Below are positions 18,189 through 26,678 of a DNA stretch of 64,000 nucleotides, piece by piece. The first letter of the stretch is position 1. Each line of letters opens with the position of its first letter. The translations under genes were made by a program, and so were the position numbers. Source of the stretch: Mucilaginibacter sp. KACC 22773 (GTDB lineage: Bacteria; Bacteroidota; Bacteroidia; Sphingobacteriales; Sphingobacteriaceae). Below the pieces are notes generated by a model. That model ran no database searches. It was not told the origin of the DNA and saw nothing but the letters and a program-made list of their open reading frames with translations. The stretch lies in NCBI RefSeq assembly GCF_028736215.1, contig NZ_CP117883.1:4650001-4714000 (forward strand), written 5' to 3'.

Positions 18189-19443
18189 GGCCTTGTATTT
18201 TAATAAAACTTTCGCTATCGGTTAAATATTGCGCGTTGGAGGCCAGGCTATCGGTAAGGGCCAGGCCCTGGGTAACCTGGATATAATTGCCATTTACCAG
18301 ACCAGTACTAACCTGGCTGACACGGTAAGCCGCGCCCTTTTTTAGCCATACCACCTGTGTTTGCCCAAGGCTGACAAGTGCCTCCCTGGGTATCCATAAA
18401 CCCTCGGCCCGGCCGGTTTGTATTTTTGCTTTTACCAGGCTGTTTACTTTAAGGCTATGATCCATATTATCCACATAAACCCGGATACTGGTGGTTTTAT
18501 CTCCTTGCTGCTGGGTTGGCTCAATAAAATTCACTTTACCGTTGATGATTTTATCGGGTATATCGGGCAGCCGCAATTGAACCGGCTGGTTTAATTTTAA
18601 AGCCGAGACTGATGACCGGTCTATTTTAACTATAGCCCACAGGCTGTGCGGGTTAACAACATTAAACAAGGTTTGGCCTTTGGTTACATACATGCCCTCT
18701 TTGATAGTTAATGGTTGATTAGCCGCAAAATTAACAGGCGTTTCCGTGGCGGGTGCTCCTGCCATCTGGCTGTGCTGCGTATCATGTACGTGGCCGTTAT
18801 AAGGACTGTACACTGGTAGGCTGTAGAAAGCTTTACCGGTTTTAGCTACCTGGTTTACCTGCGCCATGGTCATGCCCAACAGCAGTAGTTTTTGGCGGGC
18901 CGCGTTGAGCAGTTCGGGCTCGGGTTGCGGGTTGTGGGTAAGGTATACCAGGTCCTGCTGGGCGGTAACCATATCGGGGCTGTAAATATCAAAAATGCGC
19001 TCCCCGGCATGTATTTCCTGGAAAGCATATTTGATATACAGTTTTTCTATCCGGCCCGAAAACCGGGATGCTATATTATTAAATGTGCGGGTATCAAAAT
19101 CAAGGTAGCCATCGCCATAAATTTCGGTAGCGATTGATTTTTGAACCGGCTTAATAGCAGTTGCCGACGAAACAACGCTGCTGTTAACCGGCTGTAAAAC
19201 CGTACCCAGGCTGATACCCGATCCCTCGCTGGCCTGGCCTGTTTTTTTCACCAGGGTCATGCCGCAAATGGGGCAACTGCCGGGATGGTCCTCCATAATT
19301 TGGGGGTGCATGGGGCAGGTATATTTCACATCGTTTTTGGCCTGGGTTTGTGTAGCGGGGGCTGGCTTTGGGTTGCTGCAGGCGCTCAACAGCGTATATG
19401 CAACCACCAACGATACTGCAAAGATTTTATTTAGTGCTTTCAT
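18178..19443 (-). CDS. Efflux RND periplasmic adaptor (CusB-like) with HMBD, first adaptor
   Basis: 421-aa homologue of the following adaptor. Start chosen at the ATG at 19443, which has AAAGGGAGT just before it; an ATG four codons upstream (19455) is possible. Lipobox TLLSACS. The HMBD YTCPMHPQIMEDHPGSCPIC then GMTL sits near residues 40-65. The adaptor body follows: GRIEKLYIKYAFQEIHAGE, the hairpin, then the second lipoyl half GHVHDTQHSQ...EGMYVTKGQTLF, and the C-terminal barrel. The linker contains a His/Gln/Met patch (HVHDTQHSQM) that could bind metal. Its 5' end overlaps the TolC gene, so the operon is tightly coupled. Confidence 0.9.
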   Translation of the reverse strand: MKALNKIFAVSLVVAYTLLSACSNPKPAPATQTQAKNDVKYTCPMHPQIMEDHPGSCPICGMTLVKKTGQASEGSGISLGTVLQPVNSSVVSSATAIKPVQKSIATEIYGDGYLDFDTRTFNNIASRFSGRIEKLYIKYAFQEIHAGERIFDIYSPDMVTAQQDLVYLTHNPQPEPELLNAARQKLLLLGMTMAQVNQVAKTGKAFYSLPVYSPYNGHVHDTQHSQMAGAPATETPVNFAANQPLTIKEGMYVTKGQTLFNVVNPHSLWAIVKIDRSSVSALKLNQPVQLRLPDIPDKIINGKVNFIEPTQQQGDKTTSIRVYVDNMDHSLKVNSLVKAKIQTGRAEGLWIPREALVSLGQTQVVWLKKGAAYRVSQVSTGLVNGNYIQVTQGLALTDSLASNAQYLTDSESFIKIQGHEQ

Positions 19444-20662
19444 ACTCCCTTTCATAAGCTACCTGTAGTGTTAAAAGTTCCTGTAACCGGTCAAGGGCGG
19501 CCATACGGGCTGTTTGCAGGCTTTTTATGCCATCCAGTACGGTGGGCAGGTCGCCCGTATTTTGGTCGTAGGCCTGTAAAGCAGTTTTATAAGCGTTTTG
19601 CAGTGCGGGAATGATATGCCGGTTATAGTTGTTCAACTGTCTTTTTTTGCTGCCGATATCGGTTCTTAAACCGGCTAACTGCCCCTGGGTCTGGTTAAGC
19701 AGGTCGGCTTTTTTTTGCTGCAATGCTGCCACCTCATAACGGATGCCCTTCAGGTTGGCTTTATATTCTTTAGACGCCCATGGAACAATAGGTATCGTAA
19801 CAGAAGCCATCAAAACGTATTGGTTGGCATACCCGCCATAACTTTGCATGTGCGCCGCCTGGATGCCAAAATCGGGTTTACGCTTGCTGTATTCTACCAG
19901 GGCGTTCAATTGCTGCAGCTCGATACTGCGGCTAATTCCTTTTATATCGCTGCGCTGCGCGGCCAATGCAACGGTATCAACTATAGCGGTTTCGTAATCC
20001 TGGTAGATAACATTTGTATCTACGGTAAAAGCGGTTTGACGCTCCCGGTTCATCAGCGTGTTCAGCATAATGTTTCGTTGGTTTATGTCATTATTCAGTT
20101 GTTCGCGGGTATTATCCAGCTCAAACAGTTCGGCTTTGGCTTTGTAGATATTAGGCAGCTTTTCTTTGCCATAGGTGAGCCTGATATTGGCGTCTTTAAG
20201 CATGTATTGCAGCAAACCCTCTGTATTTTGCAGCAGGTCCAGTTTTTTTTCGAGCACTACCCGCTCATAATAATATTGCCGGGCCTGCGCCATGAGCTGG
20301 TTTTTCATATAGCCTTTATCGGCTGCGGTTACTTTAGACATTCCCTGCATATAAGCCTCTTTTGCTTTCAGCTTGGCGGGGTTGGTAAACATTTGCTCGG
20401 CCTGTATCATCAGGGCCCCTCCATTTGGGTTTAGCCGGTATGGTGTTTGATATTGCCCGGCGCTGATTTTTGGCGCATCCAGGTTTTTGGCACCGGTGGC
20501 GTAGGCATCCTGCGCACCTATCGTGGCATCGTATGCCAACAAGGCCGGGTTGGCATTTATTTTAGCCAAAACACTATCCAGCGGCAAGCGCTCCTGTGCC
20601 CGCGCGGTTGCGCCGGTGAGGCAGATGAGCAGTGTATATATAATTTGATACTTAGTTTTCAT
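19427..20662 (-). CDS. TolC-family outer-membrane efflux protein (CusC-like)
   Basis: 411 aa with signal peptide (MKTKYQIIYTLLICLTGATARAQ). It is the outer-membrane channel of the tripartite efflux system. Two long coiled-coil repeats are visible, with TolC-type features: LDSVLAKINANPALLAYDA near the N-terminus, GKEKLPNIYKAKAELFELDN in the first half, and a matching LQAYDQNTGDLPTVLDGIKSLQ in the second half. Like other metal-efflux TolC proteins of Bacteroidota it is slightly short. It lies 4 bases after the pump's C-terminal half and overlaps the first adaptor. Confidence 0.88.
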   Translation of the reverse strand: MKTKYQIIYTLLICLTGATARAQERLPLDSVLAKINANPALLAYDATIGAQDAYATGAKNLDAPKISAGQYQTPYRLNPNGGALMIQAEQMFTNPAKLKAKEAYMQGMSKVTAADKGYMKNQLMAQARQYYYERVVLEKKLDLLQNTEGLLQYMLKDANIRLTYGKEKLPNIYKAKAELFELDNTREQLNNDINQRNIMLNTLMNRERQTAFTVDTNVIYQDYETAIVDTVALAAQRSDIKGISRSIELQQLNALVEYSKRKPDFGIQAAHMQSYGGYANQYVLMASVTIPIVPWASKEYKANLKGIRYEVAALQQKKADLLNQTQGQLAGLRTDIGSKKRQLNNYNRHIIPALQNAYKTALQAYDQNTGDLPTVLDGIKSLQTARMAALDRLQELLTLQVAYEREYESTK

Positions 20663-20666
20663 GGTT

Positions 20667-22559
20667 TTATTCCTTTACAGCCAATACTTCCAGCTTGCCA
20701 TATTTTTTTAGCTCGTACTCTTTCACCATCAAAAAGATGAGGGGCGTAACCAGTAAAATATGGGTGGAAGATGTTAATACGCCTCCTATCATAGGCAGTA
20801 CAATGGGCAGCATTACATCGCTGCCGGTGCCGGTTGCCCACAACACGGGCACCAGGCCAAATAAGGCAACACAAACCGTCATGAGCTTTGGCCGCAGCCG
20901 TTTTACCGCCCCGTTCATTACGTATTCGCGCAGATCGTTTCTGCTGATGTTTTCTTTTGAATTCCCTCTTAAAGCAACCAGCTGCTGCATGGCATCATTA
21001 AGGTATATCACCATGACAATTCCCGTTTCTACAGCGATACCAAACAGAGCGATAAAGCCGACAGCCACCGCTACCGATAAATGCACCCCGAAAAAATATA
21101 CCATATATGCCCCGCCTATTAAAGCGAAGGGGATACTGATAAGGCTAAAAAAGGCCTCGCGGATGGAATGGAATGCAAAATACAGGCAGGCAAATATGAT
21201 AATGAGCACAACCGGGAGTATCAGTTTTAAAGTACGCTCGGCGCGGATCAGGTTTTCGTACTGGCCGCTCCATTCAATAAAATAGCCTTTGGGCAATAGT
21301 TTAACCATGGCATTTAACCGGGCCTGCGCTTCCTGAACGGTGCTGCCCAGGTCGCGGTCGCGCACGTTGAATAGGACGGTGCCGCGTAGCAGTGCGTTTT
21401 CTGACTGGATCATGGCCGGGCCATCGCTGATGCTGATATCTGCCACAGACGATAGCGGTACCGGGCCAAAGGATGTTGTTTGTACCAGTGTGCGCTTAAT
21501 ATCCTCTAAATTACTCCGGTAATCCTGCGCCAGGCGAAGGTTTATGCTAAAGCGCCTGCGCCCTTCAATGGTTGGGGTAAGGTTCATGCCACCCAGGGCG
21601 CTCTCTACTACTTCGTTTACATCATCGACGCTTAATCCATACCGGCCTATGGCATCTTTGTTCACCAGGATATCCAGGTATTTGCCGCCGGTTATCGGAT
21701 CAACATATAAGTCTTTTACGCCACTTATACCCTGCAACGCCTGCTTCATTTGGTTCGATAAAGCATAAATGGTATCCAGGTTTTGCCCGTACACCTTTAG
21801 GCCCACATCGGTACGGATACCAGTAGAGAGCATGTTGATACGGTTAATAATAGGCTGTGTCCAGCCGTTTACCACGCCGGGTATTTGTAGTTTGGCATTC
21901 AGTTCATTGATGATGTCTTCTTTTTTAATTCCCTTGCGCCATTCGGCAGCGGGTTTTAACAGGATAATAGTTTCAACCATGCTAATGGGCGAATTATCCG
22001 TAGCCGTATTGGCCCGGCCGGCTTTGCCCAGCACATTTTTTACTTCGGGGATGCTTTTAATGATCCTGTCCTGAACCTGCAAAAGTTGCTTGGCCTCGGC
22101 GTTGGAAATATCGGGCAGGGTAACCGGCATAAAAAGGATAGTGCCTTCATCCAGCGGCGGCATAAATTCGCTGCCCAAACTCAATAAAAGCGGGATACTT
22201 ACCAGCAATGCTATCACATTAATGCCGATGGTGGTTTTACGCCAGGTTACACACCAGCTGAGTATTGGCCGGTATATTTTTTCTAACGCACGGTTTATGG
22301 GATTATGGTCATCGGTCCTTAACTTCCCTTTCAGGAAAAAAGAGATAAGTACCGGAGCCAGTGTTACGGCTAATATGGCATCAATGGCCAGGATAAAAGT
22401 TTTTGTCCAGGCCAGGGGGCCAAACAGCTTCCCCTCCTGCCCATCTAATAAAAATACGGGCAAAAACGAAGCAACAATAATAAGGGTAGAGAAAAAAACG
22501 CCGCGCCCCACCTGTTTACAGGATGCTTCTATGATCTTGATTCTTTCGGCTGTGGTCAT
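20667..22559 (-). CDS. CusA/CzcA-type RND pump, C-terminal part (split gene)
   Basis: 630 aa corresponding to the C-terminal 60% of a heavy-metal RND transporter. It begins in the cytosolic loop after the fourth membrane helix (MTTAERIKIIEASCKQVGRG), then VFFSTLIIVASFLPVFLLDGQEGKLFGPLA, the second periplasmic porter domain and helices to the end. By comparison with E. coli CusA as I remember it, two of the three Met that bind copper are present (ISMVETIILLKP, INMLSTGIR) and the third position is Leu (GRYGLSVDDV). Its ATG overlaps the stop of the N-terminal part as ATGA, in a different frame. Confidence 0.85.
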   Translation of the reverse strand: MTTAERIKIIEASCKQVGRGVFFSTLIIVASFLPVFLLDGQEGKLFGPLAWTKTFILAIDAILAVTLAPVLISFFLKGKLRTDDHNPINRALEKIYRPILSWCVTWRKTTIGINVIALLVSIPLLLSLGSEFMPPLDEGTILFMPVTLPDISNAEAKQLLQVQDRIIKSIPEVKNVLGKAGRANTATDNSPISMVETIILLKPAAEWRKGIKKEDIINELNAKLQIPGVVNGWTQPIINRINMLSTGIRTDVGLKVYGQNLDTIYALSNQMKQALQGISGVKDLYVDPITGGKYLDILVNKDAIGRYGLSVDDVNEVVESALGGMNLTPTIEGRRRFSINLRLAQDYRSNLEDIKRTLVQTTSFGPVPLSSVADISISDGPAMIQSENALLRGTVLFNVRDRDLGSTVQEAQARLNAMVKLLPKGYFIEWSGQYENLIRAERTLKLILPVVLIIIFACLYFAFHSIREAFFSLISIPFALIGGAYMVYFFGVHLSVAVAVGFIALFGIAVETGIVMVIYLNDAMQQLVALRGNSKENISRNDLREYVMNGAVKRLRPKLMTVCVALFGLVPVLWATGTGSDVMLPIVLPMIGGVLTSSTHILLVTPLIFLMVKEYELKKYGKLEVLAVKE

Positions 22560-23830
22560 GATTGCTCTTTTTGTTGTGCGATGGATAAATTGCGGTGCGA
22601 GTTTTCGACCATTACGATGCCGTTATCTACAATAACCCCGATAGCCAATGCAATACCGGTTAACGACATGATATTGGAGGATATCCCAAACGCGTTGAGC
22701 AGTATAAAGCTGGCCGCTATAGTTATCGGGATCTGGATGATGATGCTTAAAGCGCTGCGCCAGCTAAACAGGAACAGGATAACGATAATGGATACCGTAA
22801 TCATTTCCTCTAACAGTGTATGCTTAACCGATTTAACGGCACTTTCAATCAATTCGCTCCGGTCATAGGCTATTTTAAATTTTACGCCCGGCGGCAATCC
22901 TTTTTGAATATCAGCCATTTTATCCTTAACCGCATGGATCACCCTATCGGCATTCTCGCCATAACGCATCACCACAATTCCGCCAACGGCTTCGCCCTGG
23001 CCATCCTGATCAAAAATACCCAGGCGTTCGTCGCCGCCCATTTGCACGGTGGCAATATCTTTTACCCTAACGGGGATGGTTTTATTAACACCAACGGCTA
23101 TGTTCTCTACATCCGCCAATGATTTAATATAGCCCAGTCCGCGTACAATATAGCCGGTGCCGTTCATTTCAAATTTGCGGCCGCCTACATCATTGTTATT
23201 GCTTTTAACTGCTTTAAGTACCTGCGACAGGGAAATATCATAGTAGTTGAGTTTATGCGGATCGATGCTGATCTGGTATTGTTTTTCGAAACCGCCAAAG
23301 GAGGCTACCTCGCTTACACCGGGTACTGTTTGCAGCCCCAGTTTTACATACCAATCCTGCAGGGCCCGCTGTTCGCCCAGGTCGATGCCTTTGGCGTCGA
23401 GCGTGTACCATAATATATGGCCAACGCCCGTGCCATCCGGCCCAAGGGTGGGTGTAATGCCTTGCGGTAATAAACGCTGGGCGTAGTTCAACCGCTCCAG
23501 CACCCGGCTGCGCGCCCAGTACACATCGGCTTTATCATCAAAAACAATATAAACAAAGCTCATCCCGAACATCGAGGTTGCCCTGATGGCTTTAACCTTC
23601 GGGATGCCCTGTAGGTTGCTTACCAGCGGATAGGTTACCTGGTCTTCCATAATTTGCGGGCTGCGGCCCTGCCACTCGGTAAACACGATGACCTGGTTGT
23701 CTGACAGATCGGGTATAGCATCAATAGGGTTTTCATTTACCGCGTAGGCACCCCAGGCAAAAAGGGCAACTGCAATAAACAAAACGATATACCTGTTTTT
23801 TAACGACAGGCTAATAAGTTGGTTAATCAT
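22556..23830 (-). CDS. CusA/CzcA-type RND pump, N-terminal part (split gene)
   Basis: 424 aa, the first 40% of the pump. Helix 1 is at residues 9-30, then AIPDLSDNQVIVFTEWQGRSPQ..EDQVTYPL, the first porter/docking domain, and helices 2-4 ending in GIALAIGVIVDNGIVMVEN. The Asp in this last helix is the proton-relay residue of the family. The frame stops with QQKEQS-TGA and the remainder of the pump starts at the overlapping ATG. A five-A run (CAACAAAAAGAG) lies just before the stop: one extra A, or a -1 slip there, would fuse both parts into a normal pump of about 1,055 aa. The intact pump would expel Cu+/Ag+ from periplasm or cytosol. Confidence 0.85.
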   Translation of the reverse strand: MINQLISLSLKNRYIVLFIAVALFAWGAYAVNENPIDAIPDLSDNQVIVFTEWQGRSPQIMEDQVTYPLVSNLQGIPKVKAIRATSMFGMSFVYIVFDDKADVYWARSRVLERLNYAQRLLPQGITPTLGPDGTGVGHILWYTLDAKGIDLGEQRALQDWYVKLGLQTVPGVSEVASFGGFEKQYQISIDPHKLNYYDISLSQVLKAVKSNNNDVGGRKFEMNGTGYIVRGLGYIKSLADVENIAVGVNKTIPVRVKDIATVQMGGDERLGIFDQDGQGEAVGGIVVMRYGENADRVIHAVKDKMADIQKGLPPGVKFKIAYDRSELIESAVKSVKHTLLEEMITVSIIVILFLFSWRSALSIIIQIPITIAASFILLNAFGISSNIMSLTGIALAIGVIVDNGIVMVENSHRNLSIAQQKEQS

Positions 23831-23881
23831 CTTAATGGTTTTGATAAGCCCGGCCGCTGGTTGGCGGCCAGGCTTAATGAG

Positions 23882-24127
23882 TTACATTTTCATGGCTGCC
23901 GGTTTCTTTTTAGCAGGTGATTTTTTTACCAGGGCCATACCGCATTTGGGGCATTTGCCGGGTTTATCGCTCAATACCTCGGGGTGCATAGTACAGGTGT
24001 ACTGCACTTTTGCAGGCTTGGCCTTTTTGGTGGTATCGGCGCTCATTTTACCGTTTGGTACACCGGCTGCAAAAACAGTTGCCGCAGAAAACAGGATGGC
24101 TACCGCCATCAGCATTACTTTTTTCAT
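23882..24127 (-). CDS. Small periplasmic heavy-metal-binding-domain (HMBD) protein
   Basis: 81 aa with signal peptide (MKKVMLMAVAILFSAATVFA). The mature part is essentially one HMBD: VQYTCTMHPEVLSDKPGKCP then KCGMALVKK, with the YTC.MHP and CP.CGM ligand sets present, followed by a Lys/Met-rich tail (KKPAAMKM). It is the third copy of this domain in the operon; the other two are fused to the adaptors. I infer a soluble metal carrier or chaperone delivering ions to the adaptors. It lies 51 bases before the pump gene. Confidence 0.85.
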   Translation of the reverse strand: MKKVMLMAVAILFSAATVFAAGVPNGKMSADTTKKAKPAKVQYTCTMHPEVLSDKPGKCPKCGMALVKKSPAKKKPAAMKM

Positions 24128-24264
24128 GGATTAAAAAAATTGAAAAGTGGATAAATAACATAGATTAAAACCTATGCGTGAATTATAAATTAAGATGATG
24201 TATTTTAATTTAAAGGCTAACCCGGTTACATAGGGTAACGGCTAAAAAAGGAGAGGGAACAGGA

Positions 24265-24645
24265 TCAAATCCTGTAAATGCAATTAAGGGTATAAATCGG
24301 TATATCAGTGCTCCCCGGCGGGGCATTTGCCTGATAAGCGATAGCGGATGGCAATTCTTTAACAATAATGGCTGCTATCCAATGGTTAACGACCGGTAAC
24401 AACGCAGGCGATAAAGCCTGTAATGCAACCGACGAGGTGTTTACATGGGTATCCTTAATTTTAAAGCTTTGCTTTTCGTTTTTGCAACAACTGTCATCCG
24501 CTTTTTTATGGGCCTCGTTGTCGGCTGCGCCATAAATGAGGGTAACAGAAGCCAGCTTGCCACAGCAATAAAAACGGTTAACCCCGATACCCACGCAGGA
24601 TAACAGGTAAATAGCCGTGATTAAAATGAGTGCTGTGCGTTTCAC
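24265..24645 (-). CDS. HYC_CC_PP family secreted protein
   Basis: 126 aa with an N-terminal hydrophobic segment (ALILITAIYLLSCVGIGV). It holds the three marks that name the Bacteroidota family HYC_CC_PP: an aromatic-Tyr-Cys-Cys site (FYCCGKL), a Cys-Cys pair with charged neighbours (DSCCKNEK) and a Pro-Pro site near the end (QANAPPG). The family often sits beside metal-efflux genes, and the four Cys would suit metal binding. It is the most upstream gene of the minus-strand efflux cluster. Its function is not known. Confidence 0.75.
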   Translation of the reverse strand: MKRTALILITAIYLLSCVGIGVNRFYCCGKLASVTLIYGAADNEAHKKADDSCCKNEKQSFKIKDTHVNTSSVALQALSPALLPVVNHWIAAIIVKELPSAIAYQANAPPGSTDIPIYTLNCIYRI

Positions 24646-25102
24646 AATACTAAGTTATTAAATAATTGTCACATTTGCGAAGAAGATACCTAAAATGACA
24701 GGGCAATGCGTTTACTTGGGTTAACATAACTTAACACATTTCAGATATATTTTTTATAAGTATTTGATAATCAATATTTTATATTTTATCATGGTTAACA
24801 CTGAACTTTTCACGCAATTTAGGTGCATCCAAATATTTGTGCCCGTTGTTGGCCAATACAAGTCCTTTTGGTACCTGGATCATTTAACCACGATCAGCCA
24901 ATAAAAACAAGGTATCGTTTGACGCTTATACCTTCCCGACGCTATAAGCTTATTCCGTTAGCTATTATAAATAACAGCTTATCGCTGTTAACTATTTAGA
25001 TGCGTTTGCCTTGTAATGTTGTGAGTGAAAAATACAGGAAACCAACAGCAATCGGGCTGATGTTTTTATATATTGTATTTTTAATTGTGGTAAGGAGGTT
25101 AA
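24646..25102. other. AT-rich intergenic region with a possible gene remnant
   Basis: About 457 bases between divergent genes. On the minus strand two short protein-like stretches lie next to each other near 24790-24920 (SNDTLFLLADRG, stop, then IQVPKGLVLANNGHKYLDAP), which may be remnants of a decayed gene. Palindromic bits occur near 24945-24990 (AACAGC / GCTGTT). No known RNA gene was recognised. Promoters of the efflux operon and of the orphan genes should lie here but none is clear. Confidence 0.4.
25092..25098 (+). promoter_or_regulatory. Shine-Dalgarno sequence, unusual for this genome
   Basis: AAGGAGG four bases before the ATG at 25103. Genes elsewhere in this window lack such a site, as is usual in Bacteroidota. 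It supports this ATG and hints at a different origin for the gene. Confidence 0.5.
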
Positions 25103-25570
25103 ATGTACTGTAGGGTTTGCGGCAACAGCGGAATTTTAAATAGAACGTGCGTGGCATTATTTTTCGTGTTGACTTTCGCTGTTATCGGTTGCAGAAATAA
25201 TGGTAAGAACATCGCGCCGCTAAATATCGTTCTTAAACATTACACCATGGCAGCGACAGAGAAAAATTGCACAATGGTAGTCTTGCTTAAAGCCTACCCT
25301 GTAAAAGATCGGGAGCAAAAAAATGGATTTGCAAATCTTTATATCTGTAAAAAGCAAGACAGTAAAGAGTTGATTTTTATTTTTGAAACAGACAAAATAG
25401 CGCCTGGATATTTGGTTGATCCTGATATAAAAAACGAAGGCTTTTGTATTTATCCCCAGGATGTTAATTTTCAGCCCCCATCCAATGTAAGGGTAGATGT
25501 GCCAAAAGACTTCTCCATGCCCAATGGATCAGCATACCTATTTGCAAGCCTATACAGGCGTTTGGATTAG
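25103..25570 (+). CDS. Orphan lipoprotein of unknown function
   Basis: 155 aa. The N-terminus is hydrophobic (residues 17-29) and ends in a lipobox-like VIGC (Cys 30), predicting a lipoprotein, although the start MYCRVCGNSGILNRTC is unusual for a signal peptide. The mature part is mixed alpha/beta with KNCTMVVLLKAYPV, GFANLYICKK and GFCIYPQDV; no family recognised. It is preceded by a strong Shine-Dalgarno sequence. First of three AT-rich plus-strand genes between the two copper blocks, all other nearby genes being on the minus strand. Confidence 0.6.
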   Translation: MYCRVCGNSGILNRTCVALFFVLTFAVIGCRNNGKNIAPLNIVLKHYTMAATEKNCTMVVLLKAYPVKDREQKNGFANLYICKKQDSKELIFIFETDKIAPGYLVDPDIKNEGFCIYPQDVNFQPPSNVRVDVPKDFSMPNGSAYLFASLYRRLD

Positions 25571-25719
25571 TGATAGTTGATTGGAGGTTAAATATTCGTC
25601 GCTAATATGCGCGACCAAGGGTTATTTTGAAAGTTTCACCTTTTAGGTCGTTCTATTATAAAGTGAATAAGTATCGGCAAAAAAAGAAAAGAAGTTGAAG
25701 AACTTAGGCAATAGGTAAT

Positions 25720-26058
25720 ATGAAAAAAATAGAAGCTATCGCGAAAAATGTTGGTTTAATATTGCTGATCTATATATTGGGTTGTGGACCTGATATTGAT
25801 GAGAAACGTGATAAATCGTTTAATGGGATAATTGTAGAAAAGATAGATACCCCTCCTTGTTTTGCGGATATTGTAATAAAGCATGGGAACAACATCGATA
25901 CCATTAAAGACTTATGCACATGTGTTCCGATCAAAAAACAACTTTGGAAATATAGCTTACTAAACGACAGTATTTCTAAGGCAAAGGGGGAGTTAACAGT
26001 TAAAATTTTCAGAAAGAATGTAGTCCAAAGTTTCGAATATCCATTTTGTAACCACTAA
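25720..26058 (+). CDS. Orphan lipoprotein, Cys-rich, unknown function
   Basis: 112 aa with hydrophobic residues 10-20 and a lipobox ILGC (Cys 22), so probably membrane-anchored. The mature part is about 90 residues with four further Cys (PPCFAD, LCTCV, PFC near the C-terminus), which could form disulphides. No family recognised. AT-rich like its neighbours. The gap to the previous gene (150 bases) shows no promoter or terminator I trust. Confidence 0.55.
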   Translation: MKKIEAIAKNVGLILLIYILGCGPDIDEKRDKSFNGIIVEKIDTPPCFADIVIKHGNNIDTIKDLCTCVPIKKQLWKYSLLNDSISKAKGELTVKIFRKNVVQSFEYPFCNH

Positions 26059-26180
26059 GTAATTGCGCCAGCTGAGTAGCCGTTTATCGCTGCCGCACAG
26101 AATTTTAGCCTTTTGGCCCTTGGTCAACGACATACAAAGCATTGAATAGACAACTCCCGGATATCGCAATAAATTAACAT

Positions 26181-26663
26181 ATGGAAATAGCGCAACTTAT
26201 CAATCAAATTATTCCTCCGTCAGATTGGCAGCATAGGGAAGGCTTTACGAATATGCATATAATTGATCAGTTAAGTTATTCTGAACGACTGCTTGTAGAA
26301 TCATTGTTAATGGAAAAATTAATTGAAAAAAAATCAGCCGACACATTAATAGTTGAAACATTGGCCTATATGAAATCAACTAAATCCCTGCCTGTATTTA
26401 ATAATTTATTAATAACCTCTCCTGATAATTTCGTCAAATTGATAATTGCAACTTCAATTTTTAAAATCAGTTTAGATTACGCAATGGTCGATATAGCCAT
26501 CGATCTATTTTTAACATTTAATGATAAGTATCAAAAAATACCGGCATTTGTTTACTTAAAAAGCTTCAATGATAATAAGACAGATGCTTTTATTAAAAAA
26601 TACATTAACGACCCCGATTATTTAATCTCTTATAATGCAAAGAGACATTTAGGATTAAATTAG
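26181..26663 (+). CDS. Orphan cytosolic helical (HEAT-like) protein
   Basis: 160 aa without signal peptide or membrane helix. The sequence is a run of amphipathic helices in pairs of about 30 residues (YSERLLVESLLMEKLIE, ADTLIVETLAYMKSTKSLPV, FVKLIIATSIFKISLDYAMV, AFIKKYINDPDYLISYNAKR). This looks like a short HEAT-type solenoid. Some polymorphic-toxin immunity proteins have this build, but no toxin lies next to it, so this is only a suggestion. The composition is AT-rich (many Ile, Lys, Asn, Leu TTA codons). Confidence 0.6.
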   Translation: MEIAQLINQIIPPSDWQHREGFTNMHIIDQLSYSERLLVESLLMEKLIEKKSADTLIVETLAYMKSTKSLPVFNNLLITSPDNFVKLIIATSIFKISLDYAMVDIAIDLFLTFNDKYQKIPAFVYLKSFNDNKTDAFIKKYINDPDYLISYNAKRHLGLN

Positions 26664-26678
26664 GAAGTCCGCTTATGC

